64,000 nt of DNA from Dongia deserti (GTDB taxonomy: Bacteria > Pseudomonadota > Alphaproteobacteria > Dongiales > Dongiaceae): NCBI RefSeq assembly GCF_003574735.1, contig NZ_QORW01000015.1, forward strand, positions 62,001-126,000, in the 5' to 3' direction. This document shows, one piece after another, positions 1-9,070 of the stretch. The notes below the pieces were generated by a model, which saw only the letters and a list, made by a program, of their open reading frames with translations, did not search any database and was not told the origin of the DNA. The translations under genes were made by a program, and so were the position numbers. Numbering within the stretch: the stretch's first letter is position 1; the number at the start of each line of letters is the position of its first letter.

Positions 1-113
1 ACATTGGAAGCTTGGTAAAGGGGGAAGGCTGCTGACCATTCCGGTGCGGCCAACCATCACATCCGCGAGATGCATGCTTGTTCAAGGCCGGCTTTGAAGC
101 CAGACTGTCGGCA

Positions 114-470
114 ATGAGACGCGAACGGTTCAGACTGGTCTATGTTCTGGTGCTCGGCCTTCTGGCGGTCCTGGGCTTGGGCGTCTCTTCTGTGCAAGCG
201 AGCAAGATGGCCGCGGGCATGTCCATGTCAGGGCAACACATGTCCGCGAGTGGCGGCAGCGATTGCGGCTTGTGCAAGGAGACTCCGAGCGGCGCCGAGA
301 TCATGGTTTGTGACGCCACATGCACGGCGCCCGTGAGCGCCGCGGTGCCGCAGCTCTTTGTTCTGCTCATCCAGCGCCCGGTTGATCGCCCACTGTCCGA
401 GTCCCCGATTCCGTCCGGCTGGATAACATCGCCCAATCCTCACCCTCCGAAACGCATCGTCCTAATCTGA
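114..470 (+). CDS. small exported Cys-containing protein, probably copper-related
   Basis: This 118-residue protein has a basic N-terminus followed by one hydrophobic stretch ending at VQA, which looks like a signal peptide or anchor. After it come a short His/Met-containing segment (MAAGMSMSGQHM) and two Cys pairs, CGLC and CDATC, suggesting metal binding. The ATG at 114 places the signal correctly; an in-frame TTG at 78 would add 12 residues. It lies directly upstream of a multicopper oxidase, a DUF411 remnant and SCO1, so a role in periplasmic copper handling is inferred. Similar short proteins (DUF2946-like) often sit in copper loci, but I cannot assign a family with certainty. Confidence 0.55.
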   Translation: MRRERFRLVYVLVLGLLAVLGLGVSSVQASKMAAGMSMSGQHMSASGGSDCGLCKETPSGAEIMVCDATCTAPVSAAVPQLFVLLIQRPVDRPLSESPIPSGWITSPNPHPPKRIVLI

Positions 471-610
471 CGCCCTGTCGGTCTGCGGGCTGACAGGAGG
501 CGCCTGGGCGCGCTCGCGCGAGTACGGGCAGGGGCGTTGTACGGCGCAATCGACGCGATTTCATCAATACGCGACGCCGCCCATCATGAGTAACGGGTTC
601 GAGGTTTAGG

Positions 611-2095
611 ATGATGACAGAGTACACTTCATCGATGTCGCGCCGCAGCGTCCTGTTGGCCGGTGCCGGCGTCGCGCTCGCTGCGGCGACGCCTTGGAGA
701 GCGCCGGCAGATGGCGTGCGAGAGATCAGGCTTGCGGCGGCGCCGGGTCGAGCCTTGCTGGTCGGCAGCGATCCCCAGACTGACGTGCTGGGGTATGATG
801 GAAAGGTACCTGGCCCGACGCTGCGGCTCAAGCAGGGTCAGCCCGTGCGCATCATCGTCGAGAACAAGCTTGACCAGGACACCACGGTCCATTGGCATGG
901 CATTCGACTGCCCAATGCCATGGACGGCGTGCCGGGCCTGACGCAGCCGCCGATCAGGCCTGGCGAAAGCTTCACCTACGAATTCACGCCGCCGGATGCG
1001 GGCACCTTCTGGTACCACCCCCATGCCAACAGCCTCCAGCAGCTTGGTCGGGGCCTCGCTGGCGCGCTGATCGTGGAAGCGCAGGAGGCGTACCCGGCTG
1101 ATCGCGAAATCCTTTGGGTGATCAGTGATTGGCGGCTGAGGCCAGATGCGCAGATTGCAAGCGGGTTCGGCAATCCCATGGAAGCAGGGATGTCCGGCCG
1201 CGTCGGCAACGCGGTAACGATCAATGGCGCGTTGCCGACGGTCGAGTCAGTCCAGGCCGGAGAGCGTATCCGCCTGCGCCTCGTCAATAGCGCGCTGGCG
1301 CGCATCATGGCGCTGCGCTTCGAAGATCACCGACCGGTGATCGTTGCGATCGACGGGCAGCCTTGCGATCCGCACGAACCTGAAGGTGATCATCTTCTTC
1401 TCGGTCCTGCCATGCGCATCGATGTCGTGCTCGACATGGTTGGCGAGCCGGGTCGGCGATACCGCGTCGTTGACGATTTCTACGATGATCTTGCCTATAC
1501 GCTCGTCCAGCTCGCCTACGATGAGAAGCCATTGGAGCGCAGAACTCCGCTTGGCGCCGTCGCCCGTTTATCCGAGAATCCTATTCCCGAGCCGGACCTC
1601 GCCTCCTCCGAACGCCACGAGCTTGCTCTCCAGGGCGGAATGATGAGTGGCATGGGCCGCATGATGGGCGACGGAATGATGGATAGGATGATGGATGGCA
1701 TGATGGGCGGCGGAATGATGGACGGAATGATGGACGGAATGATGGGCGGCATGGGCGGCGCGGCCTGGTCCATCAACGGCACTTCGATGAGCGGCGACGG
1801 ACACGCGGGCATGAAGCCGCTCCTCACGCTGAAGCGGGACCGCACGCACATTCTCGCGCTCCGCAACGAGACCGCTTGGTGGCATCCCATGCATTTGCAC
1901 GGCCACAGCTTCCTTGTCCTGAGCCGGAACGGCACGCGCAATCCCAGACGCGAGTGGAGCGATACGGTGCTTATCCCGCCGAGGAAGTTTGTGGACGTCG
2001 CGTTCGTGGCCGACAATCCCGGCGACTGGATGCTGCATTGCCACGTCACGGATCACCAGATGTCCGGCCTCATGACCGTTCTGCGGGTTGCTTAA
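611..2095 (+). CDS. multicopper oxidase (CopA/CueO-like, Tat-exported)
   Basis: This is a 494-residue laccase-type oxidase, expected to oxidise Cu(I) or phenolics in the periplasm with reduction of oxygen to water. All four copper-binding segments are visible: HWHG at about 94-97, WYHPH at 134-138, HPMHLHGH at 425-432 and HCHVTDHQ at about 476-483. A twin-arginine signal (SRRSVLLAGAG) starts near residue 10, so a start at 635 is also possible. Residues of about 342-383 form a Met-rich loop, 18 Met in 42 residues built from GMMDG-like units. Such loops bind Cu(I) in CueO-type enzymes. It is the centre of the copper block. Confidence 0.93.
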   Translation: MMTEYTSSMSRRSVLLAGAGVALAAATPWRAPADGVREIRLAAAPGRALLVGSDPQTDVLGYDGKVPGPTLRLKQGQPVRIIVENKLDQDTTVHWHGIRLPNAMDGVPGLTQPPIRPGESFTYEFTPPDAGTFWYHPHANSLQQLGRGLAGALIVEAQEAYPADREILWVISDWRLRPDAQIASGFGNPMEAGMSGRVGNAVTINGALPTVESVQAGERIRLRLVNSALARIMALRFEDHRPVIVAIDGQPCDPHEPEGDHLLLGPAMRIDVVLDMVGEPGRRYRVVDDFYDDLAYTLVQLAYDEKPLERRTPLGAVARLSENPIPEPDLASSERHELALQGGMMSGMGRMMGDGMMDRMMDGMMGGGMMDGMMDGMMGGMGGAAWSINGTSMSGDGHAGMKPLLTLKRDRTHILALRNETAWWHPMHLHGHSFLVLSRNGTRNPRREWSDTVLIPPRKFVDVAFVADNPGDWMLHCHVTDHQMSGLMTVLRVA

Positions 2096-2120
2096 GGCTC
2101 GTCTCACGGAGGAGGTTCAC

Positions 2121-2286
2121 ATGAAGCGTACGATCAAGATCGCCGCCCTGCTGACCGTGGTCGCCTTGCCATGGCGCGCCCTGGCCGATACCGATCCAGG
2201 CCACGCTTTACAAGAATCCGCAGTGCGGCTGCTGCGATGATGAGGACGCCTTACCTCATGAACACGACCAAGCGTGGCCCGGTTAA
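2121..2286 (+). pseudogene. DUF411 metal-binding protein, frameshifted and truncated
   Basis: A good ribosome site (GGAGG) precedes an ATG at 2121 that begins a signal peptide (MKRTIKIAALLTVVALPWRALA). That frame then departs from the family and stops at 2236-2238. One frame over, from 2194, the sequence reads IQATLYKNPQCGCCDDE, the characteristic N-terminal Cys motif of DUF411 copper proteins, then loses similarity and stops at 2284-2286. The rest of the domain is missing and SCO1 begins five bases later. I infer a gene broken by a one-base shift plus a 3' deletion. Its place between oxidase and SCO1 suits a former copper chaperone. Confidence 0.75.
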
Positions 2287-2290
2287 CACG

Positions 2291-2977
2291 ATGCGCCTGA
2301 TTGCACGATGTCTGCTGGCGCTGGCGATGATGATGACACCCTGGTCAACCGCCTTTGCCCATTCCATCGATGAGACCGCGGCGATGCTCGGCGGAAAGGA
2401 GAAGTATTTCCAGCCGATCGACAAGGTAGCGCCGAACTTCACGCTGCGAGACGCAGACGACCGCATCTTTCGGCTGGCCGACTTCCGCAACAAGGTCATC
2501 GTCTTGCATTTCGTCTACACCCACTGTCCGGATGTCTGCCCGCTGCATGCCGAGCGCATCGCCCAAATCCAGACCATGATCAAGCAAGGGCACATGCAGG
2601 ATCGGGTGCAGTTCATCACGATCACCACCGATCCCAGCCGGGATACGCAGCAGGTGTTGCGCGACTACGGCAAGGTGCATGGGCTTAAGTCTGCGAACTG
2701 GCTGTTCCTGACAACCACGGCCGATCAGCCGGAAGACGAGACGCGTCGCCTGGCCGAGTCCTTTGGGCACAAGTTCACGAAGGAGAAGGACGGGTACCAG
2801 ATGCACGGAATCGTCACCCACGTGGTTGATCGTGAAGGGCGGTGGCGGGCGAACTTCCATGGCCTGGAATTTGACCCGACGAACATGGTTGTCTTCGTCA
2901 ACGCGCTGATCAATGACGTGCACCCCGAGCCCGCGGAGCAAGGCGGCTTTTGGGGCTGGTTGAAATCGCTGTTCTGA
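2291..2977 (+). CDS. SCO1/SenC family copper chaperone
   Basis: This 228-residue thioredoxin-fold protein delivers copper to the CuA site of cytochrome oxidase, or acts in periplasmic copper and redox homeostasis. The N-terminal signal/anchor reads RLIARCLLALAMMMTPWSTAFA. The metal-binding CPDVCP motif is at about 79-84, and a His-containing HGIVTHVVD segment near 175-185 fits the third ligand. The ATG at 2291 is preferred because it directly starts the signal; 2258 is an alternative. The region upstream in frame overlaps the DUF411 remnant. A Trp/Phe-rich C-terminal tail (GGFWGWLKSLF) is unusual but not diagnostic. Confidence 0.9.
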   Translation: MRLIARCLLALAMMMTPWSTAFAHSIDETAAMLGGKEKYFQPIDKVAPNFTLRDADDRIFRLADFRNKVIVLHFVYTHCPDVCPLHAERIAQIQTMIKQGHMQDRVQFITITTDPSRDTQQVLRDYGKVHGLKSANWLFLTTTADQPEDETRRLAESFGHKFTKEKDGYQMHGIVTHVVDREGRWRANFHGLEFDPTNMVVFVNALINDVHPEPAEQGGFWGWLKSLF

Positions 2978-3028
2978 CGAGCGAAGACCCTGCACAATCG
3001 AACCTCCGCCCCCGAAGGAGATGACCAA

Positions 3029-3574
3029 ATGGCCGAATTCGCGACCCCGGATCCCTATGGAGTGCTGACCGAGGCTGACACCTTAGAGATCCGGCGCCTG
3101 CTGCCCGGCCCCATCGAGCGCGTCTGGACGTATCTTACGGAGAGCGAACTGCGCCGCCAGTGGCTCGCAGCGGGCCACATGGAACTCAAGGTCGGCGCGC
3201 CCGTCGCGTTCGTTTGGCGAAACGACGAGCTGACCGATCCGCCCGGCCAGCGGCCCGCCGGCTTCGGCGACGAGCACCGGATGCAGAGCCGGATCACCGA
3301 GCTCGATCCGCCTCGCAAGCTCGCCATCGTCTGGGAAGGCAGCGGCGACGTTTCCTTCGAGCTGGAACCAAAGGGTGATAAGGTGCTGCTCACCGTGATC
3401 CACCGCCGTCTGCCCAACCGCGTGAGCCTGTTGAATCACGGCGCCGGCTGGCACATGCATCTCGACCTGCTGGTGGCGCGCGTGTCAGGCGTGGAGCCGG
3501 CGCCATTCTGGGACGGCTTCAGCCGCCTGCTGCAGGAATACGACCGGCGACTGCCGGCCGATGGTCGTGCATGA
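3029..3574 (+). CDS. SRPBCC (AHSA1-like) domain protein
   Basis: This 181-residue protein of the START/Bet v1-like superfamily is preceded by GAAGGAG at good spacing. It begins IRRLLPGPIERVWTYLTESELRRQWLAAG, the typical opening strand-helix of activator-of-Hsp90-ATPase-like proteins, and contains the expected glycine and tryptophan-rich strands (AIVWEGSGDVSFEL, TVIHRRLPNR, GWHMHLDLL). Such proteins have a hydrophobic cavity for small ligands and are often encoded beside ArsR regulators, but no regulator is present here. The specific ligand cannot be inferred. It is the last gene of the rightward copper-side block. Confidence 0.85.
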   Translation: MAEFATPDPYGVLTEADTLEIRRLLPGPIERVWTYLTESELRRQWLAAGHMELKVGAPVAFVWRNDELTDPPGQRPAGFGDEHRMQSRITELDPPRKLAIVWEGSGDVSFELEPKGDKVLLTVIHRRLPNRVSLLNHGAGWHMHLDLLVARVSGVEPAPFWDGFSRLLQEYDRRLPADGRA

Positions 3575-3695
3575 TGCCGCACTGATCCTGGCCGCGGTTG
3601 CCGAGGACAGCTGGATCCGGAGCTAGAGACAAATAGGCGTCCCTGCCCGGGCTTTGTCCGCCAAACGTTTCTTGATGTCGCCGAGCCGTCGGGTT

Positions 3696-4013
3696 TTATG
3701 CGCCGCGGAACTTCACGCCGACAGCTCCATTCCGCGCCCACCGCAACTCGCAGGGAATGAGGCGCCCATCCAGCATCTGAAGCTGAAAATCATGGGGCAA
3801 TATGATTGGATCGCGAAGGAGCAGCTTTGCGCCGCCCTCGGAGAGATCGCGGACCGAGCAGTCGATGACGCTTTGGCCATTGTTGAAGACGACCTTGCCG
3901 CCCTTGATCACCCGGCGCCGACGTTGGATTCGGCGCTCGGGCGCCGCGTCTACCGCGCAGGCGATGCTCGTCGTTGATGCTAGCGAGTCCAAGCAGCGAC
4001 ATCCTTCAGTCAT
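3696..4013 (-). CDS. PilZ domain protein
   Basis: This 105-residue protein is essentially a single PilZ domain, a cyclic-di-GMP receptor. The arginine cluster at about 31-34 (RRRRV) and the DLSEGGAKL segment near 56-63 match the two c-di-GMP-binding motifs (RxxxR and D/NxSxxG). They are followed by the beta-barrel strands ending IPCELRWARNGAVGVKF. The first 25 residues look atypical, so the true start may be downstream. It stands alone and converges on the SRPBCC gene. It probably links c-di-GMP to surface or motility functions, but the target is unknown. Confidence 0.8.
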   Translation of the reverse strand: MTEGCRCLDSLASTTSIACAVDAAPERRIQRRRRVIKGGKVVFNNGQSVIDCSVRDLSEGGAKLLLRDPIILPHDFQLQMLDGRLIPCELRWARNGAVGVKFRGA

Positions 4014-4322
4014 TTTGCCGAAAGCTCAGCGGTAAGCCATGCCGCTCGCGTCGCACGCCGTTGCTTGCCCTACGGTCGGTCCAGCGCGCTACGCTGGGAC
4101 GCGAGCTGCACGACCCAATGCTTTAGCTTGCGGGCCGCTCCAAGGGTATGGCTGCAAAAGGCTGTATGTCATCTGGAGTAGGATTGCGGGTCCTGAAGGG
4201 CGTTCGACGCCAATGGCGGACTCGCCAGGATGCGGGGACCTTGCCTGATATGAATGGCCAGCCGCCTATGGCCGATCCAGATGGTTCGATTGAGTCTGAC
4301 CCAAGGCGGGTCCTGGCGCGGC
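4014..4322. other. intergenic, no gene seen
   Basis: About 310 bases lie between the PilZ gene and the antiporter's 3' end. Short open frames exist on both strands but none has a convincing ribosome site or a recognisable protein. A short imperfect dyad occurs around 4078-4102. I see nothing else. Confidence 0.5.
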
Positions 4323-5585
4323 TCAGGCCTCGGCTTCCACCCTGCGGGTGACGCGTCGCGCCACTGACCCGACCGTGCCGCCCTGCACGATCACCGAGAA
4401 CACGACGATGATGTAGGTCGCGGTCAGGATGACGTCGCGCATCGGGCTCGCCGGCAGTGACAGGGCCAGCGCGATCGAGATGCCACCGCGCAAGCCGCCC
4501 CACAGCAGGATGGGAAAGCTGCCGCGCAGCCGCGCCGAGAAGATGTTGATGACGGCCAGCGGCGGCCAGACCGAGCCGGCGCGGGCGAGCAGCACCAGCG
4601 GAATGGCCATGAGACCGATCGCGATCGCGGACCAGTGGGTGCTGATCGCCACGACCTCGAGCCCGATCAGCAGGAACAGCGCCGAGTTCAGGATCTCGTC
4701 GAGCAGGGACCAGAATTTCTGCATGTGATCGCGGGTCCGCTCGCTGACCGCGTGCTTCATGCCGTGATTGCCGATGAGAAGGCCGGCGACGGCCATGGCG
4801 ATCGGGCCGCTGACATGGATGTGATGCGCAATCGCATAGCCGCCCATCACCATGGCGAGGCTGATCAGGACTTCGAGGTTGTGTTCGTCGATCGAGCGCA
4901 TCGCGATGAAGCCGAGATAGCCGACGCAAAGGCCGAGCAGCGCGCCGCCGAACGCCTCGACGATGAAGAGTTCCGCGCCGTGCGCAAAAGAGATCGGCTG
5001 GTCGGTGACGGCGGCGCCGACCAGGATCAGGAAAACGACCAGGCCGACGCCGTCATTGAAGAGGGATTCACCGGCGACCGTGGATTCCAGCGATTTGGAG
5101 ACCTTGGCGTTCTTGAGAATGCCCATGACGGCGACGGGATCGGTCGGGCTGATGAGCGCGCCGAAGACGAGGCACCAGGCAAACGGGAGATCGACGCCGA
5201 AGAGTGCGGCCAGCAGCCTGAAGCCGGCGCCGACGATCAAGGTCGAGAGCAGGACGCCGATGGTGCTGAGCGTCGCCACCGCCCACTTGTTGCGCCTCAG
5301 CTCCGAGAGATCGACGTGCAGCGCGCCGGCGAACAGCAGGAACGACAGCATGCCGTCGATCAAGGCTTCGTGGAAGTCGATCTGGGCGAGATAGGCCGTC
5401 AGCGTCGCGACGAGATGAAAATAGGGGACGACGAAATCGATCAGGATGACCAGCAGCGAGGCTGCGGCACCCATGACGGTGAGGCCGATCGCCTGAGGCA
5501 GGCCAAGAAGCCGGTGATTGAGATAGCCAAGAAAGGCCGCGAGCACGATGAGGGCCGCGGCGGCATCGAGTGGGGTCAGCGTCAT
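4323..5585 (-). CDS. cation:proton antiporter (NhaP/CPA1 family)
   Basis: This 420-residue, roughly 12-helix inner-membrane protein exchanges Na+ or K+ for protons and serves pH and salt homeostasis. The family signatures are clear: ISPTDPVAV at 145-153 and GESLFNDGVGLV at 172-183, whose Asp residues form the ion-binding site. The C-terminus ends shortly after the last helix without a long cytoplasmic regulatory domain. It is a single gene on the minus strand with about 415 bases of apparently non-coding DNA upstream. Family assignment is firm; the transported cation is not known. Confidence 0.93.
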   Translation of the reverse strand: MTLTPLDAAAALIVLAAFLGYLNHRLLGLPQAIGLTVMGAAASLLVILIDFVVPYFHLVATLTAYLAQIDFHEALIDGMLSFLLFAGALHVDLSELRRNKWAVATLSTIGVLLSTLIVGAGFRLLAALFGVDLPFAWCLVFGALISPTDPVAVMGILKNAKVSKSLESTVAGESLFNDGVGLVVFLILVGAAVTDQPISFAHGAELFIVEAFGGALLGLCVGYLGFIAMRSIDEHNLEVLISLAMVMGGYAIAHHIHVSGPIAMAVAGLLIGNHGMKHAVSERTRDHMQKFWSLLDEILNSALFLLIGLEVVAISTHWSAIAIGLMAIPLVLLARAGSVWPPLAVINIFSARLRGSFPILLWGGLRGGISIALALSLPASPMRDVILTATYIIVVFSVIVQGGTVGSVARRVTRRVEAEA

Positions 5586-6001
5586 GGTTTTTCTGAAAAG
5601 ACTCGCATCGATGGATGTGCACTATATCCGGAAGTGTGGACGGTACTGAGCCCAGCGTGCCGACCGGCGGCAGCGCCTGCGCACCGCCGAACCGATCGAT
5701 CACATTGATCGCAACCCCTCGGCCCATCGGTGGATAACTCAGGCACGTGGGATAGCGTGCGAGCATCTGCTTCGGGGTCACGCTGAGAGGTCTGCCGCCG
5801 AGCCCAAGCGGCCGCTTTGATTTTGTCGTTTCGGTCGGGAACAAAGTCACTCCCCGGCGCATTCGGCCTAGGCCTTTGTTCGCACGATTATAACCCTGCA
5901 GATTGCATTTTTGTGGCGTACGTCGCCGTCTAGCGCGGGATAGGCATTCCGGTTGCCGTGGTCGCGGCTCGATATTTTAAGATTTTGAGAGGGGCAATTT
6001 C
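5586..6001. other. intergenic between divergent genes
   Basis: This 416-base stretch lies between the divergent antiporter and sulfotransferase genes and should hold both promoters. It is less GC-rich in its right third (around 5880-6000), consistent with promoter DNA. No repeat, RNA gene or credible protein was recognised. Confidence 0.5.
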
Positions 6002-6895
6002 TTGAATACTGTCACTTTTTTCATCACGACTGCGCGGTCTGGCACCCAGTGGATTTCTGGCACGCTGCGGCGGCTATATCCCGACTTGCTCTCGGTCGAG
6101 CATGAACCGATCAGATATTCCTACGCACCTAGGCGTTGCATCCGCAATCACGACGAGCTTACAGTCCTACGCACGCTCCCCGCAATAGAGCGCCATCTCG
6201 ATGGCATCCGCGAGACGCTGAACGGCAAGTCCTACGTCGAAGTGGGTTTCCCGGCATTTGCGGCGGCGCCCCTCTTGCTGCAGGAGTTTGGCGAGCGTCT
6301 TCGTCTCGTTCAGCTCGTGCGGCATCCGGCCCGCGTCGCAGCGTCAATCGTCACGCATCGATGGTACGAGGCAGGCGCTCGGCCCGACATTGCGGCAGAC
6401 GTCGCTCTCACGCCAAGCGATCCAGGCGTACGCTTGCGGCACTACTCCGACCAGTGGTCAGGCATGAGCCAGTTCGAGAAGGCGCTTTTTTTCTGGGCAG
6501 AGGTGCACCTCTACGGCTTGGAGGTGCAGGCGGCGCTTCCGACCGTTCCCTTCCTCCGAATCTCCTTTGAGGATATCCTTGCGAGCCATGATGCTCGTGT
6601 CTCGTTCGCGCAATTTCTCGATCTCCCCTATAGGTCGGCGTTCGACGGCGCTCCGAACCAGAACGTCGATCAGTACCGAAAACAGACTGTCGCGACTATC
6701 GAACCGAGCAGAATCAACAAATATGCGGAGATCGCGAGTCTCGCCGCGCAATTCGGTTATCACACGGGTTTCGAAGAGAGCCGCGCGTTCCATTCGCGCT
6801 ATCGCACGCCCTGGTCCACAAGGGCCAAGCGTCGCTTGAGAGCGACCCTGCACGCATGTCAGGCAAACCTGCAAATTCGGGAGAAGCAGTCTTGA
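6002..6895 (+). CDS. sulfotransferase family protein
   Basis: This 297-residue cytoplasmic protein probably transfers sulfate from PAPS to a carbohydrate or other surface precursor. The N-terminal strand-loop FFITTARSGTQW (residues about 6-17) matches the 5'-phosphosulfate-binding loop of PAPS sulfotransferases. The segment VQLVRHPARVAASIVTHRW near 104-122 matches the 3'-phosphate-binding region (RxPxxxxxS). The predicted start is TTG at 6002, preceded by GAGAGGGG. The following glycosyltransferase and SGNH genes suggest surface glycan decoration. The sat-cysC gene at 31.5-33.2 kb could supply PAPS. The acceptor is unknown. Confidence 0.85.
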   Translation: MNTVTFFITTARSGTQWISGTLRRLYPDLLSVEHEPIRYSYAPRRCIRNHDELTVLRTLPAIERHLDGIRETLNGKSYVEVGFPAFAAAPLLLQEFGERLRLVQLVRHPARVAASIVTHRWYEAGARPDIAADVALTPSDPGVRLRHYSDQWSGMSQFEKALFFWAEVHLYGLEVQAALPTVPFLRISFEDILASHDARVSFAQFLDLPYRSAFDGAPNQNVDQYRKQTVATIEPSRINKYAEIASLAAQFGYHTGFEESRAFHSRYRTPWSTRAKRRLRATLHACQANLQIREKQS

Positions 6896-7046
6896 GTCGT
6901 GGAGACGCGGAGTGGCAGCTATCAGACGCGATCTAACCGATAGTAACGAGCTGGCGCCGTCGATCGGCGCGGGACGGTCGACGGCACAATGGGTTCGTCG
7001 GCGAACGGCCCTTCGCGAGTAGCGACGCCGGGGGCATCATCTCAGC

Positions 7047-8075
7047 ATGGCCAAGATCTTTGCAGTCATTGTGACGTTCAACCGGGCGGAGTTGCTGCGG
7101 CGCTGCCTCAGCTGTGTCTTTGCACAGTCCCGCCACTGCGATCGGGTCATTGTGATCGACAATTGCAGTTCCGACGGAACGTCGGAGATGCTTCGCCGGG
7201 AATGGGCCGATCGCGTTGAAGTCCACACGTTGCCTGACAATCTTGGAGCCGCGGGCGGGTTCAACGCCGGAATCCGGATCGCCTATCAGCGAGGCGCGGA
7301 CTTCGTCTGGGTGATGGATGACGATGTCTTGCCGAGTCAAGACGCGCTGGCGAAGCTGATCGAGGCCGATCAATTCCTTGCCAACAGTGGAATCGCCCCC
7401 GCTTTCGTTCTGTCAGCCGCTTGGGCGGAGGACGGCAGCCCGATCAACGTACCGAAGATCAATACCCGCCCAGGGGCAAGCGGGTACGAGAGCTGGCCGC
7501 GCTTTCTCGACCGCAAGATCGTGCCTGTGACCCGCGCCACGTTTGTATCAATCCTTCTTCCTCGTGCAGTGATTCAAGAGTACGGCCTGCCGCTGGCGCA
7601 GATGTTCATCTGGGGCGAGGATTCCGAGTATACGCTTCGCATCACGGATCAACGGCCTGGATTCCTGGTAGCGGAAAGCAGGGTCCTTCACCTGAGGCAG
7701 TTAAGCGGTGCCGTCAACATCATGACGGAATCGAACGGCACGCGGCTCAAATACCACCGCCACCTGATCCGGAACCACATGTACGTCGCTCGGAGATACA
7801 CGCCCAGACTGGAATATTATCGGCATGCGATCCGGCAGGCTCAATTGGTGCTGCGGCTGATGAAGGCCCGTGAGTTCGGGAGGGCTGGCATTGTATTGAC
7901 CGGCATATTCGAGAGCTTTTGGTTCAATCCGTCGATTGAAAGGGCAGACGCGCTGCCATCTCGAACGGACGCAACCATCCTGTCCAGCCGCCCCGTCATC
8001 GAAGATGCTGAAAATGGTGATCCGAAGCCGCAGCGCCTCGCGGGATCGCGCACGCCCGAGGGGCGCGCCACATGA
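7047..8075 (+). CDS. family 2 glycosyltransferase
   Basis: This 342-residue GT-A fold enzyme transfers a sugar from a nucleotide donor to a lipid-linked or polysaccharide acceptor at the cytoplasmic face. The opening IFAVIVTFNRAELLRRCL, the IDNCSSDGT loop (38-45) and the metal-binding MDDD at 90-93 are classic GT2 features. WGED near 188-191 is the likely catalytic-base region. Its overall form resembles rhamnosyl- and galactofuranosyl-transferases of the GlfT1 type. The C-terminal 60 residues are low-complexity and charged. Its stop overlaps the next start by four bases, so the two are probably translationally coupled. Confidence 0.9.
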   Translation: MAKIFAVIVTFNRAELLRRCLSCVFAQSRHCDRVIVIDNCSSDGTSEMLRREWADRVEVHTLPDNLGAAGGFNAGIRIAYQRGADFVWVMDDDVLPSQDALAKLIEADQFLANSGIAPAFVLSAAWAEDGSPINVPKINTRPGASGYESWPRFLDRKIVPVTRATFVSILLPRAVIQEYGLPLAQMFIWGEDSEYTLRITDQRPGFLVAESRVLHLRQLSGAVNIMTESNGTRLKYHRHLIRNHMYVARRYTPRLEYYRHAIRQAQLVLRLMKAREFGRAGIVLTGIFESFWFNPSIERADALPSRTDATILSSRPVIEDAENGDPKPQRLAGSRTPEGRAT

Positions 8076-9070
8076 GCACGGAAAGGCATATGGAAGGCGT
8101 TGCTCTCAGCAGCGACAGAGCGCGCCCGGCAAGTCCGGCAAGATACCTGTTCGCGGTCATCGGCGGGGCGATCCTGGCCCTCGCCATGTTGTCCACCCTA
8201 TACGCTACTCTCTACGTGACGGCCTATCTGCCGCCGCCACCGCTCACCAACAACGTGTGCGCAGACGAGAAACTGGTCTTCCTGCGCCACAACCCGCCGG
8301 TTCATCCGAACTTTCTGGTCGCCGGCTCGTCCATCGCCTGGCGCAACATCGACAGCGCGGTGATCGCCGGCAGCCTACCTGGCGCGCGGCCCCTGAATGG
8401 GGGCTTTTGCGGGATGCAGATCAACCAGTCCGCCTTCATCACGGACTGGATGATCGATCGGTTGCCCTCCATCGGTCGGGTGCTGCTGGTCGTGTCGCCG
8501 ATGGACCTCGTCAGCTGCAAGGGTTCTGGCCAGGTGTTCGATCCGGAGGATGCCAGGAAACTGGTGTTCGAGGGCCAGCCCATGTGGAGCTTCTACCTGC
8601 GATATTTCGATCCGATATCGCTCAGGCGGAACATAGACCGGCAAATACAGATCCGCGAGCAGGCCCGCATTCTGAAGGTCGATCGCAGCTTCACGAAGTA
8701 CGGTGACGCCCCGCTGGATACGGACGAGAACCGGGGGCTGTTCTACGGCCCGATGCCCGAACCAGACCCGAGCTGCTTTTCTGCTCTCCGCGCACTGGCG
8801 AGCGAACTGGCCGAGCGGAACCGCAGCATGACCGTCGTGATAGCACCGATGCATCCCCGCTGGAAATCGCAATACGACCCAGATGGCACGTTTCGAGAGC
8901 GGTTCTCCCTGCAGTTGAAGCGAGCGCTGCAAGGAACCGGCGCGCAGTTCTGGAATGCGGACGGGGCAAAGATCCTGGATGCTTCGGCCTTCACTGATGC
9001 GATCCACATCCGTTGGTCCTCTGCGAGGACTCTGACGAAAGAGATCGTGGAGAGACTAGCCGTTGAGTAG
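8072..9070 (+). CDS. membrane-anchored SGNH/DltD-like protein
   Basis: This 332-residue protein has one transmembrane segment at about 29-50 and a large outer domain. The motif VAGSSIAWRNID near 82-93 resembles block I of SGNH hydrolases. DAIHIRW at about 309-315 supplies the Asp-x-x-His pair expected near the C-terminus, so a complete Ser-Asp-His triad can be proposed. Proteins of this layout (DltD, AlgX/AlgJ-like) handle acyl groups on cell-envelope polymers in the periplasm. The four-base overlap with the glycosyltransferase suggests action on the same glycan. I do not recognise a named family, so the function is inference. Confidence 0.6.
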   Translation: MSTERHMEGVALSSDRARPASPARYLFAVIGGAILALAMLSTLYATLYVTAYLPPPPLTNNVCADEKLVFLRHNPPVHPNFLVAGSSIAWRNIDSAVIAGSLPGARPLNGGFCGMQINQSAFITDWMIDRLPSIGRVLLVVSPMDLVSCKGSGQVFDPEDARKLVFEGQPMWSFYLRYFDPISLRRNIDRQIQIREQARILKVDRSFTKYGDAPLDTDENRGLFYGPMPEPDPSCFSALRALASELAERNRSMTVVIAPMHPRWKSQYDPDGTFRERFSLQLKRALQGTGAQFWNADGAKILDASAFTDAIHIRWSSARTLTKEIVERLAVE

